A stretch of 64,000 bases of DNA from Mycobacterium sp. IDR2000157661 (GCF_022317005.1 NZ_CP081006.1:248001-312000), one strand, 5' to 3'. Positions 1 through 10,800 are shown, counted from the first letter of the stretch. Numbers and translations are program-made. The notes: a model not told the origin generated them from the letters alone.

Positions 1-1725
1 GGGGGTTCTCGAGAGCGCCCAGCTGAGCGTGAGATGCACTCGCGCCCTGGTGATTCCGACGTAGAGTAATCGCCGTTCCTCTTCGACGGCTTCGCTGTCG
101 GGGCCGTGGGCGAGCGCGTGGGAGATCGGCAATGTGCCGTCGGCGAGCCCGACCAGGAACACCGCGTCCCATTCCAGTCCCTTCGCGGCGTGCAACGACG
201 CCAGCGTGACGCCCTGCACCACGGGTGGATGACGCGCGTCGGCGCGCTGCCGCAGTTCGTTGATCAACGCCCGCAGGTCCAGCGACGGGCGCAGCGCCAC
301 CTCCTCGTCGACGAGGTCGGCGAGCGCCGTCAACGCCTCCCACCGCTCGCGGGCCTTGGTGCCCGCGGGCGCTTCATCGGTGAGACCCAGCGGGTGCAGC
401 ACCGCCCGCACGACGTCGGGCAGTTTGTCGGAATCGCGTGCCGCATCCTTCTCGGAGGCGCGCTGCAGCGCGACCAGCGACTGACGGATCTCCTGGCGGC
501 TGAAGAAACCCTCGCCGCCGCGGACCTGGAACGGGATCCCGGCCTCGGTGAGCGCTTCCTCGTAGACCTCCGACTGCGCGTTGATGCGGTAGAGCACCGC
601 GACCTCGGCCGGTTCGGTGCCCGATTCGAGGAGTCGCTTGATGCTCTTGGCGACCGCGGCGGCCTCCGCGACCTCGTCGGGGTATTCGGCGAACGACGGC
701 GCCGGGCCGGGGTCGCGCTGGCCGACCAGGTGCAGCTTGCTGCCCGCCATCCGGCCCCGCGCGGCGGCGATGACCCGGTTGGCCAGCGACACCACCTGCG
801 GGGTGGACCGGTAGTCGCGTTCCAGCCGGACCACCGCGGCGTCGGGGAACCGCCGGGAGAAGTCGAGCAGATAGCGCGGGGTGGCACCGGTGAACGAATA
901 GATGGTCTGGTTGGCGTCGCCGACGACGGTCAGGTCATCGCGGCCGCCGAGCCAGGCGTCGAGCACCCGCTGCTGCAGCGGCGTGACGTCCTGGTATTCG
1001 TCGACGACGAAGCAGCGGTAGCGGTCCCGGAACTCCTGGGCCACGGCGGCGTCGTTCTCGATCGCCGCGGCGGTGTGCAGCAGCAGATCGTCGAAATCAA
1101 GGAGTGTGGTGTCGTCGCGGCGGGTCTTGAGCGCCTCGTAGCCGGCGTAGACGGCCGCGACCTTGGCGGCGTCCAGGGGGATGTCGCGACCGGCCTGACC
1201 GACCGCAGCGGCGTAACCCTCGGGGCTGATCAACGACGACTTGGCCCACTCGATCTCGCCCGCGAGGTCCCGCACGTCATCGGTGCTGGTGCTCAGCCCG
1301 GCCCGGTTGGCGGCCTGGGCCACCACGGAGAACTTGGTGTCGAGCAGCTGCCATGAGGTGTTGCCGACGACCCTCGGCCAGAAGTACGCCAGTTGGCGGC
1401 GGGCGGCGGCGTGAAACGTCATCGCCTGCACCGAGCCGGTGCCCACACCGCCGAGAGCACCGTCGAGCGCGCGCAGCCGTCCCCGCATCTCCCCCGCCGC
1501 ACGCGAGGTGAACGTCACCGCCAACACCTGCCCGGGCGCGACGTGGCCGGCGGCGACCAGATGCGCGATGCGGCGGGTGATGGTGCGGGTCTTGCCCGTG
1601 CCCGCGCCGGCCAGCACACATACCGGCCCGCGGGCGGCCAGCACGGCCTCGCGCTGTTGGTCGTCGAGGTCGTCGAAGGGGTTCGCGCCGGCGCGCGAGA
1701 CGACCTCTACCGACATGCGGTCCAT
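1..1725 (-). CDS. uvrD2: ATP-dependent DNA helicase UvrD2 (C-terminus beyond window)
   Basis: Superfamily 1 3'-to-5' DNA helicase of the UvrD/Rep type. Seen: a Walker A motif AGAGTGKT near residues 39-46, a DEXX box VDEYQD near residue 242, the TYSFTGA-like motif (IYSFTGA), and a C-terminal [10 protein letters not shown] / [11 protein letters not shown] pair typical of motifs V and VI. About 575 codons are visible and the frame runs open to base 1, so the HRDC-like and cysteine-rich tail known in mycobacterial UvrD2 lies outside. Two in-frame ATGs (1725 and 1716) are possible starts; I took the outer one. It is divergent from the mycoredoxin gene with only 74 bp between them. Confidence 0.93.
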   Translation of the reverse strand, partial: MDRMSVEVVSRAGANPFDDLDDQQREAVLAARGPVCVLAGAGTGKTRTITRRIAHLVAAGHVAPGQVLAVTFTSRAAGEMRGRLRALDGALGGVGTGSVQAMTFHAAARRQLAYFWPRVVGNTSWQLLDTKFSVVAQAANRAGLSTSTDDVRDLAGEIEWAKSSLISPEGYAAAVGQAGRDIPLDAAKVAAVYAGYEALKTRRDDTTLLDFDDLLLHTAAAIENDAAVAQEFRDRYRCFVVDEYQDVTPLQQRVLDAWLGGRDDLTVVGDANQTIYSFTGATPRYLLDFSRRFPDAAVVRLERDYRSTPQVVSLANRVIAAARGRMAGSKLHLVGQRDPGPAPSFAEYPDEVAEAAAVAKSIKRLLESGTEPAEVAVLYRINAQSEVYEEALTEAGIPFQVRGGEGFFSRQEIRQSLVALQRASEKDAARDSDKLPDVVRAVLHPLGLTDEAPAGTKARERWEALTALADLVDEEVALRPSLDLRALINELRQRADARHPPVVQGVTLASLHAAKGLEWDAVFLVGLADGTLPISHALAHGPDSEAVEEERRLLYVGITRARVHLTLSWALSRTP

Positions 1726-1799
1726 CTTGACAGGGCGCGGTGACAATGCGCCGGACGCCGTCGGGCATGTTCGCCCGATCAGCTACGTTGAATGGCGTT

Positions 1800-2051
1800 A
1801 TGAGCGCAGCGCAGACTTCCGTGACCATGTACACCACCACCTGGTGTGGCTACTGCTTCCGCCTGAAAAAGGTGATGCAGAAGGAGGGCATCGCGTTCAC
1901 CGAGGTCGATATCGAGAAGGATCCCGCCGCCGCGGAGTTCGTCGCATCGGTCAACGGCGGCAACCAGACGGTGCCGACCCTCAAGTTCGCCGACGGCTCG
2001 ACGCTCACGAACCCGAGCGGCGCCGAGGTCAAGGCCAAGCTGACCGGTTGA
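1800..2051 (+). CDS. mrx1: Mycoredoxin 1 (glutaredoxin-like)
   Basis: Small thioredoxin-fold oxidoreductase of 83 residues. The active-site motif is WCGYC (C16 and C19), followed by the glutaredoxin landmarks TVPTLKF and DGS. In mycobacteria Mrx1 reduces mixed disulfides with mycothiol, linking this gene to the mycothiol redox system. The ATG at 1800 was chosen because it starts directly before the TMYTTTWCGYC beta strand; the 20-codon upstream extension shows no family match and overlaps the divergent promoter region. A weak TACGTT box lies at 1784-1789. Confidence 0.93.
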   Translation: MSAAQTSVTMYTTTWCGYCFRLKKVMQKEGIAFTEVDIEKDPAAAEFVASVNGGNQTVPTLKFADGSTLTNPSGAEVKAKLTG

Positions 2052-2054
2052 GCG

Positions 2055-2987
2055 TCAGTCGAGTGCGGCCCAGGACTCGATGATCTCCCTGGCGATGGAG
2101 ATGGAGCCGGGCAGCAGCAGCCGCGACTGCGACTGGCTGCTCCAGTCCCCGTGCTCGAGCGCATCGCGGATCTCGGCGCGGGAGAACCAGTGCGCTTCGG
2201 CGATCTCGCCGTCGTTGAAGGAGAACTCCTGCTCGGGATCGGCGATCGCGTGGAAGCCGACCATCAGCGACCGGGGGAAGGGCCACGGCTGACTGCCGAG
2301 ATAGCGCACGTCGGTCACCGTCAGCCCGATCTCCTCGGCGATCTCGCGCACCACACACGACTCGAAGGACTCCCCCGCCTCGACGAAGCCGGCCAGGATC
2401 GAGAACAGCCGCTCGGGCCACACCGTCTGGCGGGCCAGGACAGCGCGGTCGTGGCCGTCGTGCACCAGGCAGATCACCGCGGGGTCGATCCGGGGGAACT
2501 CCTCGTGACCGTTGACCGGGTTGACCCGCGACCATCCGCCCTTGCTGGGCTTGGTGGGTGAACCGTCGAGGGTGCTGAACCGCGCACTGTCGTGCCAGTT
2601 GAGCAGTGCGGTCGCCGTCGCGACGAGTTGCGCGCTGACGTCGTCGAAGACCTGGCCGGCGCGGCGCAGGTCGAGTACCTCGCTCTCGGTGTGCGGATCC
2701 TCGGGTCCCTCCAGCGCCGACCGGATGCCCCAGACGTGTCTGCCGTCGACGAGCCGGCCCAGGAACACCGCGTTCTCCGGCGGTTTCGCGCCGAGGTTGG
2801 CGGCGCTGCCGAGAACCACCTGACCACCGGAGATCAGCACCTGGTTGCGCCGGTCGACTCGCAGCACCAGCGCGTCCGGCCAACCTGCCAACGCCGCGTC
2901 GACGTCTGTGCGCAGCACATCGGCCCGGTCCGCGCCGACGCGCGAGAGCAGCGGAACGTTGCGGAGCGAGAATCCGCCGGCGGTCAT
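2055..2987 (-). CDS. nudC: NAD+ diphosphatase NudC (Nudix hydrolase)
   Basis: Hydrolyses NAD(H) to NMN(H) and AMP; NudC enzymes can also remove NAD caps from RNA. Seen: the complete Nudix box GFVEAGESFE-x5-REIAEEIG near residues 198-220, followed by SQPWPFPRS, the signature that separates NudC from other Nudix enzymes. The segment where E. coli NudC has a four-cysteine zinc ribbon (here around LNWHDSARFS...EEFPRIDPAV) contains no cysteine pairs, so the zinc site is absent. The ATG at 2987 gives 310 residues, the usual mycobacterial length. It is convergent with mrx1, 3 bp away. Confidence 0.93.
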   Translation of the reverse strand: MTAGGFSLRNVPLLSRVGADRADVLRTDVDAALAGWPDALVLRVDRRNQVLISGGQVVLGSAANLGAKPPENAVFLGRLVDGRHVWGIRSALEGPEDPHTESEVLDLRRAGQVFDDVSAQLVATATALLNWHDSARFSTLDGSPTKPSKGGWSRVNPVNGHEEFPRIDPAVICLVHDGHDRAVLARQTVWPERLFSILAGFVEAGESFESCVVREIAEEIGLTVTDVRYLGSQPWPFPRSLMVGFHAIADPEQEFSFNDGEIAEAHWFSRAEIRDALEHGDWSSQSQSRLLLPGSISIAREIIESWAALD

Positions 2988-3010
2988 CGCAGTCTGTTCT
3001 TCGCGCAAGC

Positions 3011-3038
3011 GTCCCCCGCAAGCGGGAGGTGCCCCCAC
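3011..3038. repeat. Dispersed GC-rich palindromic repeat, copy 1
   Basis: A 28-bp stretch with the shape CCCCC-GC-AA-GC-GGG followed by AGGTGCCCCCAC. It can fold as a short hairpin (CCCGC/GCGGG). A closely related stretch with the same GGTGCCCCCAC tail lies inside adnB (5861-5895), and a looser relative lies at 14225-14260. I read this as one family of small dispersed mycobacterial repeats; the origin is inferred. Confidence 0.6.
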
Positions 3039-3039
3039 A

Positions 3040-4119
3040 TCACCGCTCGGCGTCTTGGCTGCGGATGTAGAGCAGCCGGTCGCCGATCTCGAGGGAGTCG
3101 ACCTGCGGATCGTCCACGCGCAGCAGCTTTGCGCTGCGCACCACGCCCAGCACGATGTCCGACAGATGCCGCGGCGAGCCGCCCGCCTCTTTCGGGGTGA
3201 TCTCGCGCTCGGCGATGGCGAAGCCGGCGTCCGGGGTGAGCAGATCCTCCATCATCTCCACGACGCTGGGCGTCTGCACGGCGATGCCCAGCAGTCTGCC
3301 TGCGGTCTCCGATGTCACGACCGTGGAGTCGGCGCCGGACTGTTCGAGCAGATGCTGGTTCTCCGCCTCGCGGACCGCGGCGATGATCTTGGCCTTCGGG
3401 GCGAGTTCGCGGGCGGTCAGCGTGACGAGGACGGCGGTGTCGTCGCGGTTGGTGGCGACGATGATCGCCTTCGCGTGCTGGGCACTGGCCAGCCGCAGCA
3501 CCTCCGAGTCCGTCGCGCTGCCGCGAACCGTCACCAGGCCGGCACTCTTGGCGCGTTCCAGCGCGGCGGGGTTCTCGTCGACGACGACGATGTCGGCCGG
3601 GGCGACCTCGTCACCGACCATGGCGGCCACCGCGGTTCGGCCCTTCGTGCCGTATCCGATGACCACGGTGTGGTTGCGCACTTTGTTCCTCCACTGCTGA
3701 ATCTTGAACGCCTGCCTTGACTCGGTCGTCAAGGTCTCGACCGTCGTACCGATGAGGACGATCAGGAATGCGACCCGTAGCGGGGTGATCACCACGATGT
3801 TGACGAACCGGGCGGCCTCGGTGATCGGCGCGATGTCGCCGTAGCCGGTGGTCGACAGGGACACGGTCGCGTAGTAGAAGCAGTCGAGCAGCGACAGGCC
3901 GTTCTTCTGAGTGTCCGAATAGCCGTCGCGATCGATGTAGACGATCAACACGACGGCGCACAGCACGGCGAAGGCGATGACGATGCGCTTGGTGATGCGC
4001 GACCACGGGCTGGGGATGTCCCGGGGGATGGTGACCCGATCGACCAGGGAATGGACGGGCTGCTCGGCCAGCGATTGGTTGATCCGGCCGAGTTGGCGCC
4101 TCAACCGTCCGTTAGCCAC
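3040..4119 (-). CDS. Potassium channel with RCK/TrkA-N domain
   Basis: Two-transmembrane K+ channel of 359 residues (Rv3200c type). The first membrane segment is IVIAFAVLCAVVLIVYI, then a pore helix with the K+ selectivity filter TTGYGD near residue 93, and a second membrane segment IVVITPLRVAFLIVLIG. The cytoplasmic part is an RCK domain that begins VIGYGTKGR near residue 153 (Rossmann glycine motif) and ends with a TrkA-C-like region. It starts with GTG. A 52-bp gap, largely filled by a dispersed repeat, separates it from nudC downstream, so the two may be cotranscribed. Confidence 0.9.
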   Translation of the reverse strand: MANGRLRRQLGRINQSLAEQPVHSLVDRVTIPRDIPSPWSRITKRIVIAFAVLCAVVLIVYIDRDGYSDTQKNGLSLLDCFYYATVSLSTTGYGDIAPITEAARFVNIVVITPLRVAFLIVLIGTTVETLTTESRQAFKIQQWRNKVRNHTVVIGYGTKGRTAVAAMVGDEVAPADIVVVDENPAALERAKSAGLVTVRGSATDSEVLRLASAQHAKAIIVATNRDDTAVLVTLTARELAPKAKIIAAVREAENQHLLEQSGADSTVVTSETAGRLLGIAVQTPSVVEMMEDLLTPDAGFAIAEREITPKEAGGSPRHLSDIVLGVVRSAKLLRVDDPQVDSLEIGDRLLYIRSQDAER

Positions 4120-4165
4120 GAGGGTCCGTCACCGCATGGGACTGCCGCACCAGCACAATGTACTC

Positions 4166-4561
4166 ATGACCTCGCTTCCCGCCGCACTGCGGCGCGTCAC
4201 CGGCATCACGCCGGCCGCCCGGATGGCCGCGATGCTGTTCGGCATCGGAACACTGCACTTCCTTGCTCCCAAACCGTTCGACGGCATCATCCCCACCGAA
4301 TTGCCGGGGACGCCGAGGTTCTACACCTACGCGTCCGGGGCGGCCGAGATCGGGGTCGCGGCCGCCCTGGCCGCTCCGCGGACCCGGAAGGCCGGAGCGG
4401 CGGCGGCCGCGGCGCTGTTTCTGGCGGTGTGGCCGGGCAACTTCAACATGTGCCGACTGTGGTGGCACAAGCCGTGGCCGATGCGGGCGATCGCCATCGC
4501 TCGGCTGCCGCTGCAGATCCCGATGATCACCACGGCGCTGAAGATCTACCGCGAGTCCTAA
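4166..4561 (+). CDS. DoxX-like small integral membrane protein
   Basis: Protein of 131 residues with about three or four hydrophobic segments (AARMAAMLFGIGTLHFL, YASGAAEIGVAAALAA, AGAAAAAALFLAVWPG, LPLQIPMITTALKIY). The arrangement of a short extracellular loop with GTPRFYTYASG resembles DoxX/MauE-family membrane proteins; the function is unknown. A CACAAT box ends 6 nt before the ATG, so the message may be leaderless. Its stop codon shares bases with the convergent adnB stop. I do not recall this gene at the equivalent place in M. tuberculosis. Confidence 0.75.
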   Translation: MTSLPAALRRVTGITPAARMAAMLFGIGTLHFLAPKPFDGIIPTELPGTPRFYTYASGAAEIGVAAALAAPRTRKAGAAAAAALFLAVWPGNFNMCRLWWHKPWPMRAIAIARLPLQIPMITTALKIYRES

Positions 4562-7500
4562 GCGACGTCGAGCAATCGGGCCAGCGCGTCGGCGTCGGGC
4601 AGGGTGTCCGGGGTGACGGTGGTCCCGGTGCGCACGTAGTGGAACGCCGCGCGCACCTTCTCGACCGGGATGGCGTGCAGCGCGGACCACGCCAGCCGGT
4701 ACACCGCAAGCTGAACGGAAGCCTGCTGTTTGACCTCCGGTGTGGCCGAGGGATCGCCGGTCTTCCAGTCGACCACGGTGACGCCGCCGTCCTCGTCGGC
4801 GAACACCGCGTCGATGCGCCCCCGCACCACCCGCCCGGCGAGGACCATGTCGAAAGGCACCTCGACGTCGACCGGTGTGCGGGCCGCCCACCCCGACACC
4901 GCGAATGCCGCCTGCAGTTCTTCGAGTTCGTCGGCCACCGCGGTGGCGTGGTCGACCGCCCCGGGCAGGTCGTCGAGGTCGAACAACCGGTCCGCGTGGT
5001 AGAAGCGTTGCACCCAGTCATGAAATGCGGTGCCCAGCAACGCGTGCGGATCGGGTCGGGTAGGTACCCGCCGGCGCAGCCGCTGGGCGACCGCGTCTGG
5101 GTCTCGGCCCAGCTCGACCAGTGTGCTGACCGACAGCTGAGCGGGCAGCGGCGGGACGGGCCGTTCGGTCACCGACTCCCGTTCGGCCAGCAGCGCGTCG
5201 ACGTCGGCGGCCCAGCCCTCGAGGGAGTCGACAGGTACTTCGGCGAGGTCGTCGCACATCGCGGCCGCCACCAGGTCCGCGCCACGATCGACGTCGGACC
5301 GGCGGGTACCGGCGGGGTCGACCGGCCATACCGCTTCGACCACGTTGTCGCGCAGCGGGTTTGCTTGACCGTCGGGCGGTGGGGGGGCCCAGTGCTCGAT
5401 CACGCCGCACGCGTCGCCTGCGTCGGCCGACCGCTCGATGATGTCACGGAGCTCGCAGAGGAACTCCGACGGGCCGCGCGGCTTGCTTTCGGACGGCCCC
5501 CAATGGTGACCACTGAGCAGCAGCGTGTCCTCCGCGCGGGTGAGCGCAACATACAGCAACCGGCGTTCTTCATCGACGCGGCGCTGCTCGAGACTCTGCT
5601 TGTGCTCGTGGATGCTGTCAGCCAACCGCTTGCGGTCGTTGACATCGGAGGTGTCGAGCACCGGAACGCCGTGCTCGGACATCGTGGCCCGATCACCGCG
5701 CAGCAGTGGCGGCAGGTCGCCGGCGTCGGTGAGCCAGGTGCGGGCCGACCCGCCGGAGGGGAACACCCGCCCGCTCAGGTGCGGCACCGCGACCACCTGC
5801 CACTCCAGTCCCTTCGCCGCGTGGATGGTCATGATCTGCACCCGGTCGCCGGCGGTTGACGTTCCCCCTTCGCTTCGCGGGAGAGGTGCCCCCACGGCGG
5901 GAGCCAAACCGTTCTCGACCTGTTCGGCGGCTTCGAGGTAGGCCAGCAGTCCGGGTAGGTCGGCACCCGCGCGAGCGGCGAAGTCGTCTACCACATCGGC
6001 GAACGCGTCGAGGTGCTCGGCGCCCGACCACCCGGCCGACACCGGGCGGCTCGCGCGCACCTCGGTGTCGATGCCGAGTATGCGGCGCACCTCGGCGACC
6101 AATTCGGGCAGCGGGTGCGACAGGTGGGCGCGCAGCGCGGTCAACTCCCGGGCCAGCGCCACGATGCGGTGGTACCCCGTCGACGAATACGCTACTGCGG
6201 CACCGGGATCGGTGATCGCCTCCGCCAGGCAGGAGGTGTCGGCGTCGGGTGACGCCTGTGCGACGATGCGGTCGGTGGCGCTGAGACCCTCGGTTGCGCC
6301 GCTGTCGAGCGAGACCGCGCGCCGCCACAGCGCAGCGATGTCGCGGCCCCCCAGTCGCCACCGTGGACCGGTCAACACGTGCATGGCCGCGCTGCCCGCG
6401 GTCGGGTCGGCGACCAACCGAAGCATCGCCACCACGTCGGCGACTTCGGCGACCCCCAGCAGCCCCGCCAGGCCGACGACCTCGACCGGCACGCCGCGTG
6501 CGGTCAGTGCGTCCGCCATCGGGGCGGCGTCGGCGTTGCGCCGCACCAGAACCGCGGCGGTCGGCGCCGTCGCACCCTGCCCACGCGCGCCGTGATAGAT
6601 GTCGGCGATGTGGCCGGCCACCCATTCACGTTCGGCGGCAACGTCGTTCATCAGCGCGCACCGGATGGTGCCGGGCTGGGCGTCCGGTCGGGGCCGCAGC
6701 GAACGCACAGCGACCGAACGCCGTCGCGCCTGTTGGGACACCGCGTTGGCCAGGTGCAGCGCCCGCGGCGGGTTGCGCCAACTGGTACGCAGCTCGAGCG
6801 TCGGTGCCGGGCTGCCGTCCGAGCGCGGGAAGTCCGTGGTGAACCGCGGCAGATTGGTGGCCGAGGCGCCGCGCCACCCGTATATCGACTGGATGGGGTC
6901 GCCGACCGCGGTCAACGCCAGGCCGTCGTCGACCCCGCCGCCGAACAGCGACGACAGCGCGACGCGTTGTGCGTGGCCGGTGTCCTGGTACTCGTCGAGC
7001 AACACCACCCGGTACCGGCTGCGCAGGTGTTCGCCGACATGCGGGAAGTTCTCGGCCAGTCGCGCGGCCGAGGCCATCTGCATGCCGAAGTCCATCACGT
7101 TCTGCGCGCGCATCCGCTCGTGCAGGGCGTCGACGAGCGGCACCAGCTCCGTGCGCTCGGTCTGAGTGGCGAGCATCCGCAGCAGCCACTGGCTGGGCCC
7201 GCGGTCGCGTTGATACGGCCCCGCAGGCAGGGCGTGCACCAGACGCTCCAGCTCGACGTGGGTGTCGCGAAGCTCCTCGGTATCGACCAGGTGCTCGGCG
7301 AGCTGACCGGCCAGCCGTAACACCATCGAGCTGACGGCCGCTGGGGTCTTGTCGGTTTCGAGCGCGGGGTGGTCGCACACCACCCGAAACGCCAACTGCC
7401 ACAGCTCTGTCTCGCTCAACAGCCGCGTGTGGGGCTCCACCGGCAGAAGCAGGCCGTGCTCACGCAGCAGGTTGCCGGCGAAGGCGTGATAAGTGCTGAC

Positions 7501-7827
7501 GGTCGGCGGTTCGTCTCCCGATTCTGCCGGGGCCGTGACAAGGCCGGCACCGGAGAGCCGGGCGAGGCGGGTGCGGACGCGCCGCAGCAATTGCCCGGCG
7601 GCCTTGCGGGTGAAGGTCAGGCCCAGCACCTCGCCCGGGCGGGCGTAGCCGTTGGCGACCAACCACACCACCCGCGCGGCCATCGTCTCCGTCTTGCCTG
7701 CGCCTGCGCCCGCGATGACGACCAGCGGTCCCGGCGGCGCGGCGATCACGGCGGCCTGCTCGTCGGTCGGTGCGAACAGGCCGAGCGCGACCGCGAGTTC
7801 CGATGGGCTGTAGCGCGGCGTCATCAT
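4558..7827 (-). CDS. adnB: ATP-dependent helicase-nuclease subunit AdnB
   Basis: Lead motor-nuclease subunit of the mycobacterial AdnAB complex, which resects double-strand breaks. It has 1089 residues. Seen: Walker A AGAGAGKT (39-46), Walker B LLDEYQD near residue 279, [10 protein letters not shown] and RRLLYVALTRAED in the second helicase half, and a C-terminal RecB-type nuclease core GRIDAVF...VVDWKTG...QLAVYRL near residue 1020. The ATG at 7827 overlaps the adnA stop in an ATGA, giving translational coupling. An in-frame insert near residues 645-656 (GAPLPRSEGGTST), just before the IHAAKGLEW motif, is encoded by a dispersed repeat. Confidence 0.95.
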   Translation of the reverse strand: MMTPRYSPSELAVALGLFAPTDEQAAVIAAPPGPLVVIAGAGAGKTETMAARVVWLVANGYARPGEVLGLTFTRKAAGQLLRRVRTRLARLSGAGLVTAPAESGDEPPTVSTYHAFAGNLLREHGLLLPVEPHTRLLSETELWQLAFRVVCDHPALETDKTPAAVSSMVLRLAGQLAEHLVDTEELRDTHVELERLVHALPAGPYQRDRGPSQWLLRMLATQTERTELVPLVDALHERMRAQNVMDFGMQMASAARLAENFPHVGEHLRSRYRVVLLDEYQDTGHAQRVALSSLFGGGVDDGLALTAVGDPIQSIYGWRGASATNLPRFTTDFPRSDGSPAPTLELRTSWRNPPRALHLANAVSQQARRRSVAVRSLRPRPDAQPGTIRCALMNDVAAEREWVAGHIADIYHGARGQGATAPTAAVLVRRNADAAPMADALTARGVPVEVVGLAGLLGVAEVADVVAMLRLVADPTAGSAAMHVLTGPRWRLGGRDIAALWRRAVSLDSGATEGLSATDRIVAQASPDADTSCLAEAITDPGAAVAYSSTGYHRIVALARELTALRAHLSHPLPELVAEVRRILGIDTEVRASRPVSAGWSGAEHLDAFADVVDDFAARAGADLPGLLAYLEAAEQVENGLAPAVGAPLPRSEGGTSTAGDRVQIMTIHAAKGLEWQVVAVPHLSGRVFPSGGSARTWLTDAGDLPPLLRGDRATMSEHGVPVLDTSDVNDRKRLADSIHEHKQSLEQRRVDEERRLLYVALTRAEDTLLLSGHHWGPSESKPRGPSEFLCELRDIIERSADAGDACGVIEHWAPPPPDGQANPLRDNVVEAVWPVDPAGTRRSDVDRGADLVAAAMCDDLAEVPVDSLEGWAADVDALLAERESVTERPVPPLPAQLSVSTLVELGRDPDAVAQRLRRRVPTRPDPHALLGTAFHDWVQRFYHADRLFDLDDLPGAVDHATAVADELEELQAAFAVSGWAARTPVDVEVPFDMVLAGRVVRGRIDAVFADEDGGVTVVDWKTGDPSATPEVKQQASVQLAVYRLAWSALHAIPVEKVRAAFHYVRTGTTVTPDTLPDADALARLLDVA
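5861..5895. repeat. Dispersed GC-rich palindromic repeat, copy 2 (inside adnB)
   Basis: A 35-bp stretch that shares the CGGGAG-AGGTGCCCCCAC arm of the copy at 3011-3038 and has a different central loop (CTTCGCTTCG). It lies within the adnB reading frame and adds about 12 residues without breaking the frame. Confidence 0.6.
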
Positions 7828-10800
7828 CGGCCACCACGGGCCGCCTGGGCGGGGCACATCGCCCGCACCGGACAGTGGGTGCAGCCGTCGTTGATCCGCG
7901 CGACGAAGTCGGGCCCCTGGGTGGCGGCCGCCGCTTTGTGCACGGTCTCGCGCCATTCGGTGCGACCGTCGGCCGTAAGTGGGTCCTGCTGGCGTTCGGC
8001 CACTCCGGATGCGCCGACCTTGCCGAGATAGACCAGGCGTCCGCCGCCCGCGGTGTCGCCCTGGGCCACCAGACCTTCGGCGATCGCCAGCTGGTACATG
8101 GCGAGCTGGGCGTGGCGCTGGGCGTCGTCCTTGCTGACCGGGCTCTTGCCGGTCTTGACGTCGACCACGACGAGCCTGCCCTCAACGTCGCGTTCCAGCC
8201 GGTCGACCCGGCCCCGCACCCGGACCTGCGGCCGGCCGTCCCCACCCTCGATGACGCCGTCGACGGCGACTTCGGTGCCGACCTCGGTCAGTTCCCCGCG
8301 GGTCTGGGCGCGCCACTGTGCGAACGCCGAAACCATGGCGCGGTGCCTGCCCAGTTCGTTGTCGGCGTACCAGTTCGAATCGAACGGCAGCTTGCCCCAG
8401 ACCTTCTCGAGATCGCGCAGCATCGTGCTCTCCGTCGTGGCGGGGTCGGCGATCAGCGCATGCACCAGCGATCCCACCGCCGACCGCACGTCGCGGCCGT
8501 CGCTGCCGCCATGGCGCTCCAGCAGCCAGCGCAGCGGGCAGTCACTGAGCATCTGCAGCGTCGACGGCGACAGCGTCACCGTGTGCTCGTCGCCGCCCCA
8601 CAACGGTTCGGCGGTGGACACGGGCGTCCTCGCGTACCACTGAGCCGGATCGGCGCCGGCCACCCCGGCCGTCGCAAGCCGGGCCAATTGGATTGCCGCA
8701 CAGAAGCGTTGCGCGTCGTCGATCGCTCCGTCGCAGGCACACACAACCGCCCGAAGCCGACCGACCAGTGCGGCGGGCGTCAGTACCCGCGGAGCGGTGA
8801 CCGGCGGTGTGGTGTCGAGGTCGCCACCGGCGACGGCGGCAAGTTCGGTGCAGAACGCCGATGGCAGCATGGACTCGTCGCCGCTGTCGCTGTCGACGGC
8901 CGTCACCAACAGCCGGCTTCGGGCGCGGCCCATCGCGGCGATGAGGAGTCGGCGCTCTTCGGCCAGCAACGGCGCCCGGGTCGACACCACGCGGCCACCC
9001 TCGCCGGTGACGCCGTCGAGCACGTCGACCAGGTGCTGGGTCGCCAGCACGCCGCCGCGGGGAACGGTGTTGGGCCACAAACCCTCCTGCACCCCGGCCA
9101 CGACGAGGAACTCCCATTCGCGTCCCAGGGCCGCGTGTGCGCTGAGCACCGCGACCGCGTCGGAATCGGCGCGCTCATCGCGGGCCGGCGGGCCGAGCGC
9201 CGCGACGTGGTCGATGAGCCCGCGCAGCGACGCGCCAGTGGTGCGGTTCACGTACTGCTCGGCGACGTCGAACAACGCGGTCACGGCGTCGAGGTCGCGA
9301 TCGGCCTGTGCGCCGGAAGGACCACCGCGTTCACTCGCGGCCAGCCAGCGTCGCTGCAGACCCGACCGGTGCCAGGCCTGCCACAGCGTGTAGCGGGGAT
9401 CGGCGCCGTCGGCGGCACTGCGCCCGGCGGCCTCCAGCACCGCCTGCACCCGGCGAAGGGCACGGTGCAGGTTCTCGGGCAGACCGTCGACGCCCGTCTC
9501 CAGCGCCTCGATCAGCAGTTGATCGACACTGCGCGGGGGTTGTGCGGAGTCCGCCCGGCGCAGCGCGCGGCGCAATTGGCGCAGCGACACCGGGTCGACA
9601 CGGCCGATGGGCCCTGTCACCAACAAGTGGGCAAGCTCGGCGTCGAGTCCCCGCGCCGTGGCCGCGAGCACGGACAGCAACGACCGAACCGCAGGTTGAT
9701 CGGCCAGCGGCGTCGTCGGGGCCGGCGCGGCCACGGGAATCCCGGCGGCCGCCAGTGTCCTGGTGAGAACGGCCCCCACCCGCGGCACCGAACGCACGAT
9801 GACGGCCATCTCCGACCAGGGCGTCCCGTCGACCAGATGTGCCCGGCGCAGCGCGTCGGCGATCAACGCCGACTCGGCGTGGGGCGAGGTGGCGATGCGC
9901 ACCGCCACCGACCCGGGGTCCCCCGGCGCACCGGTCAGCACGCGGCCGTCGTCGGCGCCCGGTAGCCGGCGGGCGATCCCGGTGATGGTGTCGGCGATCG
10001 CCGGTGCGCAGCGATGCGAGCCCGTCAGCGTGATCGAGGGTCCATCGCCGCGCAGCAGCACGGGATCGGCGCCGCGATAGCCGAACACGGCCTGGTTGGG
10101 ATCACCCGCGAGCACCGTCAGCGCGGCACCCTGGGACAGGACCCGAACCAGACGGGCAGCCTGCGGATCGAGGTGCTGGGCATCGTCGACGAGCAGCAGC
10201 CTGATCCGGGCGCGCTCTCCGGCCACCAGCTCGGGATCGGTGGCGAAGGCCTCCAGCGCCGCTCCGACCAGTTCCGCGGCCCCCAGAGCGGGGATGGTGG
10301 CCTGCGGGGCTGCCATGCCGACCGCCGAGCGCAGCAGCATGATCTGCTCATATGCCTGGGCGAACCGGCCCGCGGCCAGCCACTCGGGCCGGCCTGCACG
10401 CCGACCGATACGTTGTAGCGCAACCGGATCCACCCCGCGCTCGGTGCAGCGGGCCAGCAGGTCGCGCAGTTCGGTCGCGAAGCCGACCGTGCTCAACGCC
10501 GGCCGCAGATGGGCAGGCCACGCAACGGCCGACCGGTCGCCGTCCTCGAGGTCACCGGCGAGCAGTTCGCGGATGATCCCGTCCTGCTCGGCGCTGGTGA
10601 TCAGCCGCGGCGGCGCGTCACCATTGCGCTGCGCGGCCAGCCGCACCACGGCGAACGCGTAGGAGTGCACCGTGCGTACCAGCGGTTCGCGCACCACCGT
10701 TCGGCCGCCGGCCTGCAGCAGCGCCGACGTGATCGCGGCGCGGACCTGTGCGCCGAGCCGTGCCGAACCCGTCAGCAGCAGAATGGATTCCGGTTCCATA

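Noticed and set aside
106-1356. Open frame of 416 codons antisense to uvrD2
   Set aside because: No recognisable motif; the opposite frame encodes a clear helicase.
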